From: Bacteroidales bacterium | GTDB taxonomy: Bacteria > Bacteroidota > Bacteroidia > Bacteroidales > JAAYJT01 | Direction: 5' to 3' | NCBI GenBank assembly: GCA_014860575.1 | Contig: JACZJK010000043.1 | Span: forward strand, 120,709-184,708 | Length of the DNA stretch: 64,000 bases | Position numbers and translations under genes: made by a program | Part shown: piece by piece, positions 32,713 to 42,789 of the stretch | How the letters are laid out: each line of letters begins with the position of its first letter | How positions within the stretch are numbered: position 1 is the stretch's first letter | The notes under the pieces: generated by a model | The model's database searches: none | Seen by the model: only the letters and a program-made list of their open reading frames with translations | What the model was told of the DNA's origin: nothing

Positions 32713-34632
32713 ATGCGTCGGATTTGCTTGCTGTTATTTTGGATTGGTTTATTGTATTTTAGCAGTGTTAATGCACAAAACAACGAAGAAGTAGTCTTTA
32801 TTGAAAAAGACACAATTTCGTCAGAACCCATTGTGTTTGAACCGGCCTCAGCATCGGAATATATTAACAACCTTCTGAAGCTGAATAATCTTTGGAGATC
32901 GGATAAGGATACTTTGAGGCAATCTCTTTCAAGATTGATTGAGCATTTCAATGAACCTTTCGACAGTGTAAGAATTCGTCTTTCAAGCTTCCCATATGAT
33001 GCAACAGAATTTACCCTCACGGAAATTTCATTGAATGATACTTTGCCAGTGAGGTGGCTGGAAGAAGATGTTTTTATTATTGATACAATGCTTCTTGAAA
33101 AAGATCCTGTTGTTCAGCGCCAAATCATCACCATGCGGACAATTGATATTGATGCCCTCGTCCTTACATTGCCTGAAAATACCTCGGATCTGAAAGCCAT
33201 GATTGATTCCATTTTCTGGTCAACAACGCGTGTAATGGACACGATTACTGAAGTGTATGTTGATTATAAATACCTCGAATCCAAAAACGTTCCGGTTCAC
33301 AGTATAGAAAGCGGCACTATTGTTCCGCCTTTGCTGCCTCCCGGAAGTGGAAAAACAGCCCGTTTTCTGGCCGATTCCACCAACATCGTCATTACTGAAA
33401 CCTGGCAGGTTATCATGGCCAACGACGAGTCGCCATTTTATATAGTTCCTGACGGCAAAATGCCCGATTCCCTGAAGTCTGCCGTTGAAACTTTGTTGAC
33501 CCATACCTTCGAACGCGACTCAATACAGATGTTCATAAACGATGTCAGAGGCCAGAGAAAACCATTCTGGCTTGGTTCGGCAAAAGATGATCTTTACCGG
33601 TTTTGGGTCAGAAACGCAGAAAATGACTCTATTACAATCTGGCTCGGAAACCCTGCAAAGTATGACCTGACCATGATCCTTGAGGATGATATTCGTGTGG
33701 AGCGCATGCAAAAGAAAACAGCGGATGATATTCCTATTGTTGCCATTACACCCGACAGGACATTGGCAAAACTCAGTCCTTTTAAAGAAACCCCGGTGCA
33801 TTGGAGTTATAGTTTGGTAAACGCTTTTTCACTGAACCAGAATTACCTGGCAAACTGGTCGAAGGGTGGACAGAGTTCCTTATCGGGCATGATTGATGTG
33901 AAGGGCGAAGCGAAATACGCGAACAAAGCTTCAGGGGCTACATGGACAAACATCGGAAGAATCAGATACGGTTCCATCAGAACCAAAGAGCAAGGGGTTA
34001 GAACCAGTACCGATATTGTTGAGCTGAATTCTCAGTATAACAGAGTAATGGCGAATAAGCTGGACTTCAGTTCAATTTTTTATGCGAAAACACAGTTGGC
34101 CAAAGGATACAATTATCCTAATGATTCAGTAGTAATTTCAAAATTCCTAAACCCAGGAACCTTTACCATTGGGGTAGGCGTTGAATACAAACCTTTTAAG
34201 GAAACGCTCATGAACTTTTCTGTGCTATCCTATAAAAACACTTTTGTACTGGACACAACAAATATCAGCCAGACAACACATGGCGTTGAAATTGGCAAAC
34301 GGGCGAAGCAGGAAATGGGTGGCCAGCTTATGATCAGGAACAAAGCCCTCATTATGGATGGTCTGAGTATTACCAACGCAATCCGCCTTTTCTCAAACTA
34401 TATTGATAAACCTCAGAACGTGGATGTGGATTGGGAAATGAACATTGACAAACAAATTAACTGGCTATTCACGATTCGTTTGAACCTGCACCTGATCTAT
34501 GACGATGATATCCGGTTCCCGGTACTCGATGCGAACGATGAACCCGTTCTGTTGCCTGATGGCAGCCCCCGAAAAGTTGCAAAAACACAGTTCAATCAGT
34601 TTCTTGGACTAACCTTGTCCCTCAGGATGTAA
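32713..34632 (+). CDS. DUF3078 domain outer-membrane protein
   Basis: I start at ATG 32713 (MRRICLLLFWIGLLYFSSVNAQ, a clear signal peptide). The 85 residues before it come from a REP-like repeat and are discarded. The product has about 639 residues. Residues 25-400 are largely hydrophilic with no named domain. From about residue 410 it reads HWSYSLVNAFSLNQNYLANWSKGGQSSLSG, the signature of DUF3078. This is followed by alternating beta strands ending in QFNQFLGLTLSLRM, as in an outer-membrane barrel. The function of DUF3078 proteins is not known. Confidence 0.8.
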   Translation: MRRICLLLFWIGLLYFSSVNAQNNEEVVFIEKDTISSEPIVFEPASASEYINNLLKLNNLWRSDKDTLRQSLSRLIEHFNEPFDSVRIRLSSFPYDATEFTLTEISLNDTLPVRWLEEDVFIIDTMLLEKDPVVQRQIITMRTIDIDALVLTLPENTSDLKAMIDSIFWSTTRVMDTITEVYVDYKYLESKNVPVHSIESGTIVPPLLPPGSGKTARFLADSTNIVITETWQVIMANDESPFYIVPDGKMPDSLKSAVETLLTHTFERDSIQMFINDVRGQRKPFWLGSAKDDLYRFWVRNAENDSITIWLGNPAKYDLTMILEDDIRVERMQKKTADDIPIVAITPDRTLAKLSPFKETPVHWSYSLVNAFSLNQNYLANWSKGGQSSLSGMIDVKGEAKYANKASGATWTNIGRIRYGSIRTKEQGVRTSTDIVELNSQYNRVMANKLDFSSIFYAKTQLAKGYNYPNDSVVISKFLNPGTFTIGVGVEYKPFKETLMNFSVLSYKNTFVLDTTNISQTTHGVEIGKRAKQEMGGQLMIRNKALIMDGLSITNAIRLFSNYIDKPQNVDVDWEMNIDKQINWLFTIRLNLHLIYDDDIRFPVLDANDEPVLLPDGSPRKVAKTQFNQFLGLTLSLRM

Positions 34633-34686
34633 AACAACCTTAGGTAATTAGGGTTCGAGACTAACCATCATGTTGCCGGATTTTTT

Positions 34687-34786
34687 GTGATGCAGTGATG
34701 CGGTGGCTGAGCTTGTCGAAGCCTGGAGTATTGGAGTGATGGAGTGATGTATTTGTTTGCCAACTGCTTATTGCCTATTGCCAACT
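34687..34786. repeat. gtgatgcagtgatgc element with ccaactgcttattgcc partner
   Basis: gtgatgcagtgatgcgg lies at 34687-34703, ggagtgatggagtgatg follows, and gccaactgcttattgccta begins at 34759. The same two words appear in the same order and similar spacing at 51781-51855. Confidence 0.65.
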
Positions 34787-34827
34787 TTCCCGAAGAACCT
34801 TTCTTAGGAACAAATATAAAAGTTGAG

Positions 34828-35973
34828 TTAAGGATTTCCTGCTGTTTCAGGAATACGGATCATTTTTAAAATTTCGCTAAGCTTTGCGAGAATTTCCTTG
34901 TCTTTCGGGTTCGTGGCATAAGCTTTTTCAAGCCAACTGACTGCAGTTTCATAAGCTGCTGTTGATTTTGCTTTTTCTTCCCTGGCTCTTGTGCCGTTCA
35001 TGATTGATCTGGCGTTTTCATCAATTCCGACCCCAATATTATAATAGCAGGTGGCTATGTTAACGTAAGCCATCAGCTCAGCAGGAGCTAGTACTATGGC
35101 TTCATTGTACGAGGCGATTGCATCAGTATAGCGACCGGTTTTCTGATAAATCAATCCTTTCGTGTAATGAAATATTTGGCGGTCAGGGTTTTCCCGGATC
35201 GCATCTTCAAGTGTGAGCAGGGCAGCAGCGGTATCGTTTCTCGTGAAATAAAGATCGCTAAGCAATAAAACCAGTTCATGATCGTCTTCGTAGCGTTCGA
35301 TACCTTCTGCCATCACCTTTTCTGCTGCAAGGGTGTCGCCTTTCTGGAGATGTGCTTTGAACAGCAGGTGGGCTACATTTGCCGAATGCCGCTGATCATG
35401 CAGCCTGCCGAAATAGATGATGGCCTTATCCCAGTTTTTGCTTTCAAAAGCCGCCAGCGCGGTATTATACAACAGGTTGGTATCTGCCTGCAGCGAAAAA
35501 ACAGGTTTTTCAGAAATTGCCAATGCCTGCTCAAAAGCCCGCAGCGCCTCTGCATATTTCTTACTGCCGAAATGCCGTTCGCCCAGCACCTGGAAATCAT
35601 TGGCCAGAAGGATGTACCTGGGCGCCAGTTGCTTTTCAAAGCGTCCAGATTTATCCAGTGCAAGCGTGTGGTTAAACGATTCCAGGGTAACATAAAGCTG
35701 ATCGGGATAAAGTTCAGAGAGCTTTCTGTCATTTTTCCTGATCCCTTCACGATAGGCAATTTGGCTGAGCACGCCCCGGGTATACCATGTTTTGGGCCAT
35801 TGTGCTGCTTCTTTGTCATCAATAAGTTCCTCAACTTCGATTTTAGCCTCAGCATATTTGGCCGTTTCAATCAGATGATAAACAGCAATAAGCTTACGCT
35901 TTTGCAAAGGCTGCATCACTGCGCATCCGCCAAAAACAATGGTTAGTAATAAGATAAGAAGCAAGTTCTTCAT
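34828..35973 (-). CDS. TPR repeat lipoprotein
   Basis: The 381-residue protein starts MKNLLLILLLTIVFGGCAVMQ, where FGGC is a lipobox, so it is probably lipid-anchored. Several tetratricopeptide repeats can be read: KYAEALRAFEQALAISEK, NWDKAIIYFGRL, TAAALLTLEDAIRENPDRQIFHYTKGLIYQKTGRYTDAIASYNEAIVLAP and SWLEKAYATNPKDKEIL. TPR proteins are interaction scaffolds; the partner is unknown. The gene is isolated, with repeat-rich gaps on both sides. Confidence 0.87.
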   Translation of the reverse strand: MKNLLLILLLTIVFGGCAVMQPLQKRKLIAVYHLIETAKYAEAKIEVEELIDDKEAAQWPKTWYTRGVLSQIAYREGIRKNDRKLSELYPDQLYVTLESFNHTLALDKSGRFEKQLAPRYILLANDFQVLGERHFGSKKYAEALRAFEQALAISEKPVFSLQADTNLLYNTALAAFESKNWDKAIIYFGRLHDQRHSANVAHLLFKAHLQKGDTLAAEKVMAEGIERYEDDHELVLLLSDLYFTRNDTAAALLTLEDAIRENPDRQIFHYTKGLIYQKTGRYTDAIASYNEAIVLAPAELMAYVNIATCYYNIGVGIDENARSIMNGTRAREEKAKSTAAYETAVSWLEKAYATNPKDKEILAKLSEILKMIRIPETAGNP

Positions 35974-36227
35974 GCGATCTGAAAGTATAATCCTGGTATT
36001 GGTTGTGTGAGTTAATAAAAGGCTGACTATTAAAAAACGACCAATTTGAACTTACATTGTGGATTGAGGATGCATTTTCGATAGCTTTTTACTTACCACA
36101 GTAGTCACAGTAGAGCACAATAGATAAAACCCACATAGTTTCGTTTACTATAGCTTCGAGTGCTTAATCCTATTACTACACATTAACTATTGAATCAGCC
36201 CCCTTCGCCTCAGCCTCCGCCTTTTCC

Positions 36228-36261
36228 TTGGCCTTAGCCTCCGCCTTTTTCCCTATCTTTG
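36228..36261 (+). promoter_or_regulatory. Promoter of the urocanate hydratase gene
   Basis: TTGG at 36228 and TATCTTTG followed by C at 36254-36261 fit the -33 and -7 elements with a 22-bp spacer, 26 bp before the ATG at 36288. The region overlaps a C/T-rich short repeat (gcctccgcctttt, twice). Confidence 0.55.
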
Positions 36262-36287
36262 CCCATCACAATCCAAGCCCATCAGTT

Positions 36288-38297
36288 ATGTCATCAATTG
36301 ATTTTAAAACTGCTGTACTGCAAGGCATTCCTGAAGAATTGCCCGAACATAAAACCTTAGACTCAAGTGTTAGCCATGCACCGGTTCGCAAAGATATTTT
36401 GACTAGCACTGAGAAAAAGCTGGCGCTCAAAAACGCCTTGCGGTATTTTCATCCCCGGCATCATGCGGTGCTGGCGCCGGAATTTGCCGAAGAATTAAAG
36501 AACTTTGGAAGGATTTATATGTACCGCTTCCGCCCGGATTATAAGATGTTTGCCAGGCCAATCAATGATTATCCTCAAAGATCAACGCAGGCAGCAGCCA
36601 TCATGCTGATGATCCAGAACAACCTTGATCCGGCGGTTGCACAGCATCCGCACGAATTGATCACTTATGGCGGCAATGGAGCTGTTTTCCAGAACTGGGC
36701 GCAATACCTGCTTACCATGCAATACCTGGCTACCATGACCGATGAGCAAACCCTGATCATGTATTCCGGGCATCCTATGGGCTTATTTCCATCACATACC
36801 GATGCGCCCCGCGTGGTGGTTACCAACGGCATGATGATCCCCAATTATTCCAAACCCGACGACTGGGAACGCTTCAACGCGCTGGGTGTGACCCAATACG
36901 GTCAGATGACAGCCGGTTCTTATATGTATATCGGGCCGCAGGGGATTGTGCATGGTACAACCATTACCGTGCTGAATGCAGGCAGGAAAATAGCGAAAGC
37001 CGGACAGGGCGATAAAGTGAATTTATTTATTACTTCCGGCCTTGGCGGAATGAGCGGCGCACAACCCAAGGCTGGAAATATTGCAGGCGTGGTGAGCATC
37101 ACTGCTGAAATCAATGCTGTTGCCGCCCATAAACGCCATAGCCAGGGCTGGGTGGATGAGATTTCCGACGATGCCGACAAAGCAATAGACCTGGCATTGC
37201 ACTGGCAAAATAAAAAAGTAGCCCATTCCATCGCTTACCTCGGAAACATAGTTGACCTGTGGGAACGCCTTGTTGAACGCAACATTCCGATTGATATGGG
37301 TTCTGACCAGACTTCCCTGCACAATCCCTGGGCGGGTGGTTATTACCCGGTGGGTTTGAGCTATGATCAGTCGAATGAGTTGATGGCCAAAGACCCAGCA
37401 AAATTCAAAGTCCTGGTGCAGGAATCTTTGCGCAGGCAGATTGCAGCTATCAATACGTTGACTGAACGCGGCATGTATTTCTTTGATTATGGCAATGCAT
37501 TCCTGCTTGAATCCGGCCGAGCCGGAGCTGATGTGATGAAACCTGATGGAACTTTCCGCTATCCTTCATATGTGCAGGACATTATGGGACCCATGTGCTT
37601 CGATTATGGTTTCGGGCCTTTCCGCTGGGTGTGTACTTCCGGATTGTCATCCGATCTGGACAAATCAGATAAAATCGCTATGGAAGTGTTGGAGAAGATC
37701 GCGGCCACTTCCCCCGCTGAGATTTCACAGCAAATGAAAGACAATATCCAGTGGATTGCCGGAGCCAGGGAAAACAAACTGGTAGTCGGTTCGCAGGCCA
37801 GAATTTTATATGCCGATGCCGAAGGCCGCATGCGCATTGCCGAAGCTTTCAATAAAGCCATTGAAGACGGATTAATATCTGCACCCATCGTTCTCGGCCG
37901 CGATCACCATGATGTTTCCGGCACCGATTCACCCTTCCGTGAAACCAGCAATATTTATGATGGTTCGCAATTCACTGCCGACATGGCCGTGCACAATGTA
38001 ATTGGCGATGCTTTCCGCGGGGCCACCTGGGTTTCCTTGCACAATGGTGGAGGCGTTGGCTGGGGTGAAGTGATCAATGGCGGTTTCGGGATGCTACTCG
38101 ATGGCAGCGCTGATGCAGAACGCCGCCTCAAATCAATGCTTTTCTGGGATGTGAACAATGGCATAGCCCGCCGTTGTTGGGCTCGCAACAACGAAGCTAT
38201 CTTCGCAATAAAAAGAGCCATGGCGCAGGAGCCACGGCTCAGAATAACACTTCCGAATATTGCGGATGAAAGTCTTATCGCAGGATTGTTTGATTAA
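36288..38297 (+). CDS. hutU: Urocanate hydratase
   Basis: HutU hydrates urocanate to imidazolonepropionate, the second step of histidine degradation, using tightly bound NAD as an electrophile. The 669-residue product starts at ATG 36288 (MSSIDFKTAVLQGIPEELPEH). The upstream TTG at 36228 lies in the promoter. YGGNGAVFQNW and MYSGHPMGLFPS come first, then TSGLGGMSGAQPKAG (NAD site), DYGNAFLLESGRAGAD and GPFRWVCTSG with the conserved Cys. It is about 110 residues longer than proteobacterial HutU (about 555), as usual for the Bacteroidota form. No hutH, hutI or ftcD is adjacent. Confidence 0.95.
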   Translation: MSSIDFKTAVLQGIPEELPEHKTLDSSVSHAPVRKDILTSTEKKLALKNALRYFHPRHHAVLAPEFAEELKNFGRIYMYRFRPDYKMFARPINDYPQRSTQAAAIMLMIQNNLDPAVAQHPHELITYGGNGAVFQNWAQYLLTMQYLATMTDEQTLIMYSGHPMGLFPSHTDAPRVVVTNGMMIPNYSKPDDWERFNALGVTQYGQMTAGSYMYIGPQGIVHGTTITVLNAGRKIAKAGQGDKVNLFITSGLGGMSGAQPKAGNIAGVVSITAEINAVAAHKRHSQGWVDEISDDADKAIDLALHWQNKKVAHSIAYLGNIVDLWERLVERNIPIDMGSDQTSLHNPWAGGYYPVGLSYDQSNELMAKDPAKFKVLVQESLRRQIAAINTLTERGMYFFDYGNAFLLESGRAGADVMKPDGTFRYPSYVQDIMGPMCFDYGFGPFRWVCTSGLSSDLDKSDKIAMEVLEKIAATSPAEISQQMKDNIQWIAGARENKLVVGSQARILYADAEGRMRIAEAFNKAIEDGLISAPIVLGRDHHDVSGTDSPFRETSNIYDGSQFTADMAVHNVIGDAFRGATWVSLHNGGGVGWGEVINGGFGMLLDGSADAERRLKSMLFWDVNNGIARRCWARNNEAIFAIKRAMAQEPRLRITLPNIADESLIAGLFD

Positions 38298-38388
38298 GGG
38301 TTCCAGGTTCCGGGTTCAATGTTCAAGGTTGGGGAGTTTGTATTAACCTTGAACCTGAAACTTTGAACAATGAACACCTACCCTTGAA

Positions 38389-39087
38389 CTATTTCTTCTT
38401 CGCTTCCTCGTACCGCCGGTTCACTTCTTCCCAGTTCACTACATTCCAGAAATTGCTGATGTAATCGCCTCGAAGGTTTTGGTATTTCAGGTAATAGGCA
38501 TGTTCCCATACGTCGAGACCAAGGATTGGAATGCCGCGCAGTTCCACAACATCCATCAAAGGATTGTCCTGGTTGGGTGTGGAAGAAACAAACAATTTTC
38601 CGTCTTTGCCAACACTCAACCATGCCCAACCACTTCCAAAACGGGTACGGGCAGCATCTTCAAACCGGGCCTTGAACTTTTCAAAAGATCCGAACGATTC
38701 TTCGATTGCACTTTTAAGATTGCGCATGTTAGGTTCGCCACCACCATAAGGCGACATGACCGACCAGAACAACACATGGTTGTAATGTCCGCCGGCATTG
38801 TTGCGTATTCCTTCGGAGTACTTGCTCATATTTGCAAAAATCTGTTCCATGCTCATTCGCTCCATTTCAGTAGCCTCAATTCCTTTGATAAAATTATTGT
38901 AATAGGCCCTGTGATGGCGATCGTAATGAATTTCCATGGTCATTTGATCAATGTGAGGCTCCAACGCATTGAAAGCATAGGGCAGGGGAGGAAACTCAAA
39001 TTTGGCTTTGGTTTCTTTCTGAACCTGGGAACTGGCAAAATTCAGCCCCAGTAAAATTGCGAAAACTGTAATTACTGACTTTTTCAT
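38389..39087 (-). CDS. Exported iron/manganese superoxide dismutase
   Basis: The 232-residue enzyme has a signal peptide (MKKSVITVFAILLGLNFASSQ), so it acts in the periplasm or outside. The catalytic domain starts at FPPLPYAFNALEPHID. Metal ligands are the His in EIHYDRHH, the His in GGHYNHVLFW, and Asp and His in [15 protein letters not shown] before the second ligand and NQDNP (Gln, not Ala) are Mn-type markers, although cambialistic enzymes cannot be ruled out. A cytoplasmic paralogue is encoded just upstream on the same strand, so the pair probably arose by tandem duplication followed by gain of a signal sequence. Confidence 0.92.
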   Translation of the reverse strand: MKKSVITVFAILLGLNFASSQVQKETKAKFEFPPLPYAFNALEPHIDQMTMEIHYDRHHRAYYNNFIKGIEATEMERMSMEQIFANMSKYSEGIRNNAGGHYNHVLFWSVMSPYGGGEPNMRNLKSAIEESFGSFEKFKARFEDAARTRFGSGWAWLSVGKDGKLFVSSTPNQDNPLMDVVELRGIPILGLDVWEHAYYLKYQNLRGDYISNFWNVVNWEEVNRRYEEAKKK

Positions 39088-39167
39088 TGATTTAAAATTA
39101 GTGGGTTAAAAGGTTAATTTGTTGATTTGTTTGAGGATTCTTCAAAAATACTGAGCCTACTGTTTTC

Positions 39168-39240
39168 TATCATCCTGAGTGTAACGAAGGAACTGGTTTT
39201 GAAGCTTTGAAGAGTTCCTTCACTTCGTTCAGGATAACAA
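39168..39240. repeat. REP-like palindromic repeat, copy 3
   Basis: atcatcctgagtgtaacgaa pairs with the closing ttcacttcgttcaggataac. It is the same family as 2610-2674. Confidence 0.7.
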
Positions 39241-39342
39241 GATTTGACTATTCGAGACGGTCTCATGATTAATTTAATGGTAGGTTGATAATTAATAAAG
39301 GATTGAAGGCAGGAAAATGTTTCAGATTTCACGCATAGAAAT

Positions 39343-39375
39343 AAAAAAAAGCCGGACCTGTAATCAGTGTCCGGC
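39343..39375 (-). terminator. Rho-independent terminator of the cytoplasmic SOD gene
   Basis: On the minus strand GCCGGAC and GTCCGGC form a perfect 7-bp stem around an 11-nt loop, followed by eight T residues. It lies about 45 bp after the SOD stop at 39422. Confidence 0.9.
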
Positions 39376-39421
39376 TTTCCCCATCATTAACCACGAGAAA
39401 ACAAACAAATTGAGCAGGAGG

Positions 39422-40033
39422 TTAAATTCTGCCCAACGCCTTTGAATAATTTTCACCTACAGCCTGCCAGTTCACAACATTCCAGAAATTACTGATGTAT
39501 TCCGGACGGCGATTCTGATATTTCAGGTAGTAAGCGTGTTCCCAAACATCCAGCCCCAATATGGGAGTTCCGGGGCAATCAGCTACATCCATCAATGGAT
39601 TATCCTGATTAGGAGAAGAGCAAACACATAATGTCTTATCTTTTTTTACGCACAGCCAGGCCCATCCGCTTCCGAAACGTGTGGCGGCTGCATCACTGAA
39701 TTTTTCTTTAAACTTTTCGAAAGAACCAAATTCTTTTGTTATCGCGGCGGCAAGTTCTCTGCCGGGCTCTCCGCCAGCATTTGCTGACATGATGTTCCAG
39801 AAAAGGTTATGGTTATAAAATCCACCGCCATTGTTGCGAACAGCAGCAGGATGCTTTGACATGGTAGAGAATATTTCTTCTAGGGATTTACCTTCCAGCT
39901 CTGTGCCTTTCACCGCTGCCATGAACTTATCAAAATAAGCCCTGTGATGTTTTGTATAGTGGATCTCCATTGTCTCTTTATCAATGTAAGGCTCCAGTGC
40001 ATCGTAAGCATATGGCAACTCAGGGAAGTTCAT
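39422..40033 (-). CDS. Cytoplasmic iron/manganese superoxide dismutase
   Basis: The 203-residue product starts at ATG 40033 ([18 protein letters not shown]); the frame upstream adds 11 residues without homology. Ligands are present in [18 protein letters not shown] and [13 protein letters not shown]. As in its exported neighbour, the residues GG and NQDNP suggest the Mn type. There is no signal peptide, so it acts in the cytoplasm. A terminator follows at 39343-39375, so the two SOD genes are transcribed separately. Confidence 0.92.
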   Translation of the reverse strand: MNFPELPYAYDALEPYIDKETMEIHYTKHHRAYFDKFMAAVKGTELEGKSLEEIFSTMSKHPAAVRNNGGGFYNHNLFWNIMSANAGGEPGRELAAAITKEFGSFEKFKEKFSDAAATRFGSGWAWLCVKKDKTLCVCSSPNQDNPLMDVADCPGTPILGLDVWEHAYYLKYQNRRPEYISNFWNVVNWQAVGENYSKALGRI

Positions 40034-40223
40034 TTCTTTCGCTTTTAATTCTAATAACATAAACACAGGTTCTTCGTAAAAGTTCGACTAGATTGTTTTT
40101 TATTCAGTTTGAATCTAAATAACAAGAGATGTTGTTGAATTGTTCACCTGTTTGTTTTTGAAATCAAAAAAATGTATTTGTTGTAAGGTTCTTTTGGTTT
40201 CTGATTATTAAACCATCCAAACG

Positions 40224-42743
40224 TCAAAAAGTTGCCTGCAATTTAAGATTAATTTGCCGGGGGGTAAGATAATTGGGAATGGCGTATTGCCGGTTCCTTA
40301 CATCACTGATCCAGATATAGGAAACTGTATTGCTGACCTGCAGTAGATTAAAAACCTCAAGGCTGATCCATAATGACTTGAAATGATGCAGCAAATGACC
40401 TTCGCGCAAGCGGGATTCGGCGCCAATAATTTCTTTTGAGAACCCGATATCAACCCGGCGATAAGGTGGAATGCGCAAGGTGTGCCTGTATTTTGGCGAA
40501 CCCGGAGGCCCGAAAGTCAGGCCGCTGCCGAACAATAGGTTCAGATGCATTTTATAGGTTGGGTTTCGTGGAAGGTAATCCTGGAAAAATAACGAAAAAT
40601 TTACCCGCTGGTCGGTAGGGCGGGGGATGTATCCCGGTTCGAACCTTGTACTGTCAGCAATTTCGTTTATTGCACTTGCCCTGACTTCATCACCGTCTGC
40701 ATTATAGTATTTGTAATAAAAATCGTCCTGAATGTCTTCCATGGTGCGCATGATTGAAAGGCTGGCCCAGGAATCAATGCCCGCTACAAATTCGCCGTTG
40801 ATCTTGAAATCAATGCCACGGGCAAAGCCTTTGGAATTATTTTTAGCGTGGTAACGGATGCGCACATTGTCAATTTCGTAAGGAACCAGGTTCTCAAGAT
40901 GTTTGTAATACACCTCTGTCACGAACTTGAAGGGGCGGTTCCAGGCGATAAAATTATAATCGCCGGCCGCTACAAAATGAATGCTGGTTTGCGCCTTGAG
41001 GTCGTAATTAATTACCCCATTCAGATCACGAAGCTCACGGTAGAAAGGTGGCTGGTGGTAATAACCGGCTGAGAACCTGAACAAGATATCCCGTTCCCAA
41101 ACCGGACGATAAGATAGGGTCACACGTGGGCTTACAAGAAATTGATTGTTAAGATCCCAGTAATTGATTCTTACCCCACTTGTGAGGTGAACGCGATCGC
41201 TGGCACCATCAAGTGTCCAGATGTTTTGTAAAAATGCAGTGTAACGATTTGAACTCAGCATGATATCGGTTCTGACCGATGAATTTAACCCAAACGCAGG
41301 ATTGTCATTTGCGATGCCCGGAAAATCTGTTGGATGCGGGATTGAATATCCGGCTGAATCAATGAGCACCCACTCATTCAGGCGGTCATCAATAAGTTCG
41401 TGCTGAAATTTTGCCCCCCATTGCCAGCTTAAATTTTCAAAAAGTACGGCGCCACGGTGTTCAATGCTATAAACATTTGCATCAAGGTTGTTACGGGCGT
41501 GGTTCAGGTAAGAGCCTACACCTATGGCTTCAACAACTTCGGCATAGTCTCCGCTACCGATATTCGAATCCAGGCGTCCGATCCAGTATTGCCCGAGAAT
41601 GTCGTAGGTTTCGCTTTCGAGGGAATGGAATGCCGAGCCGATCAACCTAAGGTTAACATTTTGCTGAGGCTTCCACGATAGACTCAAAGCCCCCATATAA
41701 TTTTCGAACCGGTCAACTTCCTGGCCTTCAAAGTACACACGAAATTTGTAAGCTTCGTTGATGGTCCCAAACGCGGTTTCCCGGTCTTCGGGCACCACCG
41801 TGTAGTTGTTTCTTGCATAGTTGCCAAGGAAAGCAATTTCAAATTTCGGGGAGAGATCGTACGAAAGATAAGTTTGAACATCGGTAAAAGTCGGTTTATA
41901 CTCGCCTTTGGTGTCCATTGCCTTCAGGATGTACTGATTTGATTTATAACGCATGCCTGCAAGGTAAGTGAACTTCGAGTTTTTCGAAATCCCTTCGATA
42001 TGGCCGGAAGCGCCTAATAAGCTACCGGATAAAGATCCGGCAAGTTCACGTGGCTTTTTATACTGGATATCAAGCACTGAAGCCATCTTATCGCCGTATT
42101 TGGCATCGAACCCACCGGCCGAAAACAGGATGGAAGATACCAGGTCGGAATTCAGGAAACTGAGGCCTTCCTGTTGTCCTGAGCGGATCAGAAAGGGACG
42201 GTAAATTTCAATGTCGTTTACATACACAAGGTTCTCATCAAAATTTCCTCCCCGAACCGAGTATTGTGAGCTCAACTCATTGCTGGAAGATACACCCGGC
42301 ATGGTTTTGATAAGGCTTTCAACACCTCCGGAGATGCTTGGGATCGCAACAGCAACCTTGGGATCTATGCGTGTGAGCGTGGTGGTTCGAACCTGCTTGT
42401 CTTCGACCACAGGGCCAGCAATCATCGTTGAGGATTCAACGAGGGTAATGTTCAACATCTTTTCTTCACCGGCTTTCAACCTAATAACGGTGCGTTCGGA
42501 TGTGAACCCCAAAAAACTAAATACCAACGTAATAGGTTGGTTCGCAGGAAGACTTAAGCGATATTTGCCATTCGCATCGGTAGCGGTTCCGCCGTTGGTT
42601 TCCAATATTTTAACCGAAGCCAGTTCTATTGGCCTGTTTTCGTTATCAAGCACTTTTCCGGTAACAATTCCTGTAACCTGGGCGTGGGATGCCAGTGCGA
42701 TAGATAGAATTAGTGTGATTGTTAAGTAGCAGAAACGTTTCAT
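40224..42743 (-). CDS. TonB-dependent outer-membrane receptor with carboxypeptidase-like regulatory domain
   Basis: The 839-residue protein has a signal peptide, then a beta-sandwich CarboxypepD_reg-like domain at residues 25-105 (VTGKVLDNENRPIELASVKI, TATDANGKYRL). The plug follows (about 120-235: SLIKTMPGVSSSNELSSQYSVRGGNFDENLVYVNDI), then a 22-strand type barrel ending in INLKLQATF with terminal Phe. No SusD-like gene follows, so it is not a SusC-type receptor. The substrate is unknown; iron chelates, vitamins or other small molecules are possible. A small protein with the same type of regulatory domain is encoded 46 bp upstream on the same strand. Confidence 0.88.
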   Translation of the reverse strand: MKRFCYLTITLILSIALASHAQVTGIVTGKVLDNENRPIELASVKILETNGGTATDANGKYRLSLPANQPITLVFSFLGFTSERTVIRLKAGEEKMLNITLVESSTMIAGPVVEDKQVRTTTLTRIDPKVAVAIPSISGGVESLIKTMPGVSSSNELSSQYSVRGGNFDENLVYVNDIEIYRPFLIRSGQQEGLSFLNSDLVSSILFSAGGFDAKYGDKMASVLDIQYKKPRELAGSLSGSLLGASGHIEGISKNSKFTYLAGMRYKSNQYILKAMDTKGEYKPTFTDVQTYLSYDLSPKFEIAFLGNYARNNYTVVPEDRETAFGTINEAYKFRVYFEGQEVDRFENYMGALSLSWKPQQNVNLRLIGSAFHSLESETYDILGQYWIGRLDSNIGSGDYAEVVEAIGVGSYLNHARNNLDANVYSIEHRGAVLFENLSWQWGAKFQHELIDDRLNEWVLIDSAGYSIPHPTDFPGIANDNPAFGLNSSVRTDIMLSSNRYTAFLQNIWTLDGASDRVHLTSGVRINYWDLNNQFLVSPRVTLSYRPVWERDILFRFSAGYYHQPPFYRELRDLNGVINYDLKAQTSIHFVAAGDYNFIAWNRPFKFVTEVYYKHLENLVPYEIDNVRIRYHAKNNSKGFARGIDFKINGEFVAGIDSWASLSIMRTMEDIQDDFYYKYYNADGDEVRASAINEIADSTRFEPGYIPRPTDQRVNFSLFFQDYLPRNPTYKMHLNLLFGSGLTFGPPGSPKYRHTLRIPPYRRVDIGFSKEIIGAESRLREGHLLHHFKSLWISLEVFNLLQVSNTVSYIWISDVRNRQYAIPNYLTPRQINLKLQATF

Positions 42744-42789
42744 CCGGGTTTGATTCGCGTGAAATTAATGTATAACATAACGGCTATTT

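Larger units (their letters stand above)
39088..39421. other. Intergenic region between the two SOD genes
   Basis: It holds a terminator for the upstream SOD (39343-39375) and a REP-like hairpin (39168-39240). No gene is supported. Confidence 0.7.

Noticed and set aside
35278..35946. 222-residue plus-strand frame
   Set aside because: It lies entirely antisense to the TPR lipoprotein and shows no domain; a shadow frame.
42211..42729. 172-residue plus-strand frame
   Set aside because: Antisense to the TonB receptor plug and regulatory domain; no recognisable content.
40224..42743. SusC-type polysaccharide receptor
   Set aside because: No SusD partner or glycoside hydrolase is adjacent, and the plug and length fit a general TonB receptor.
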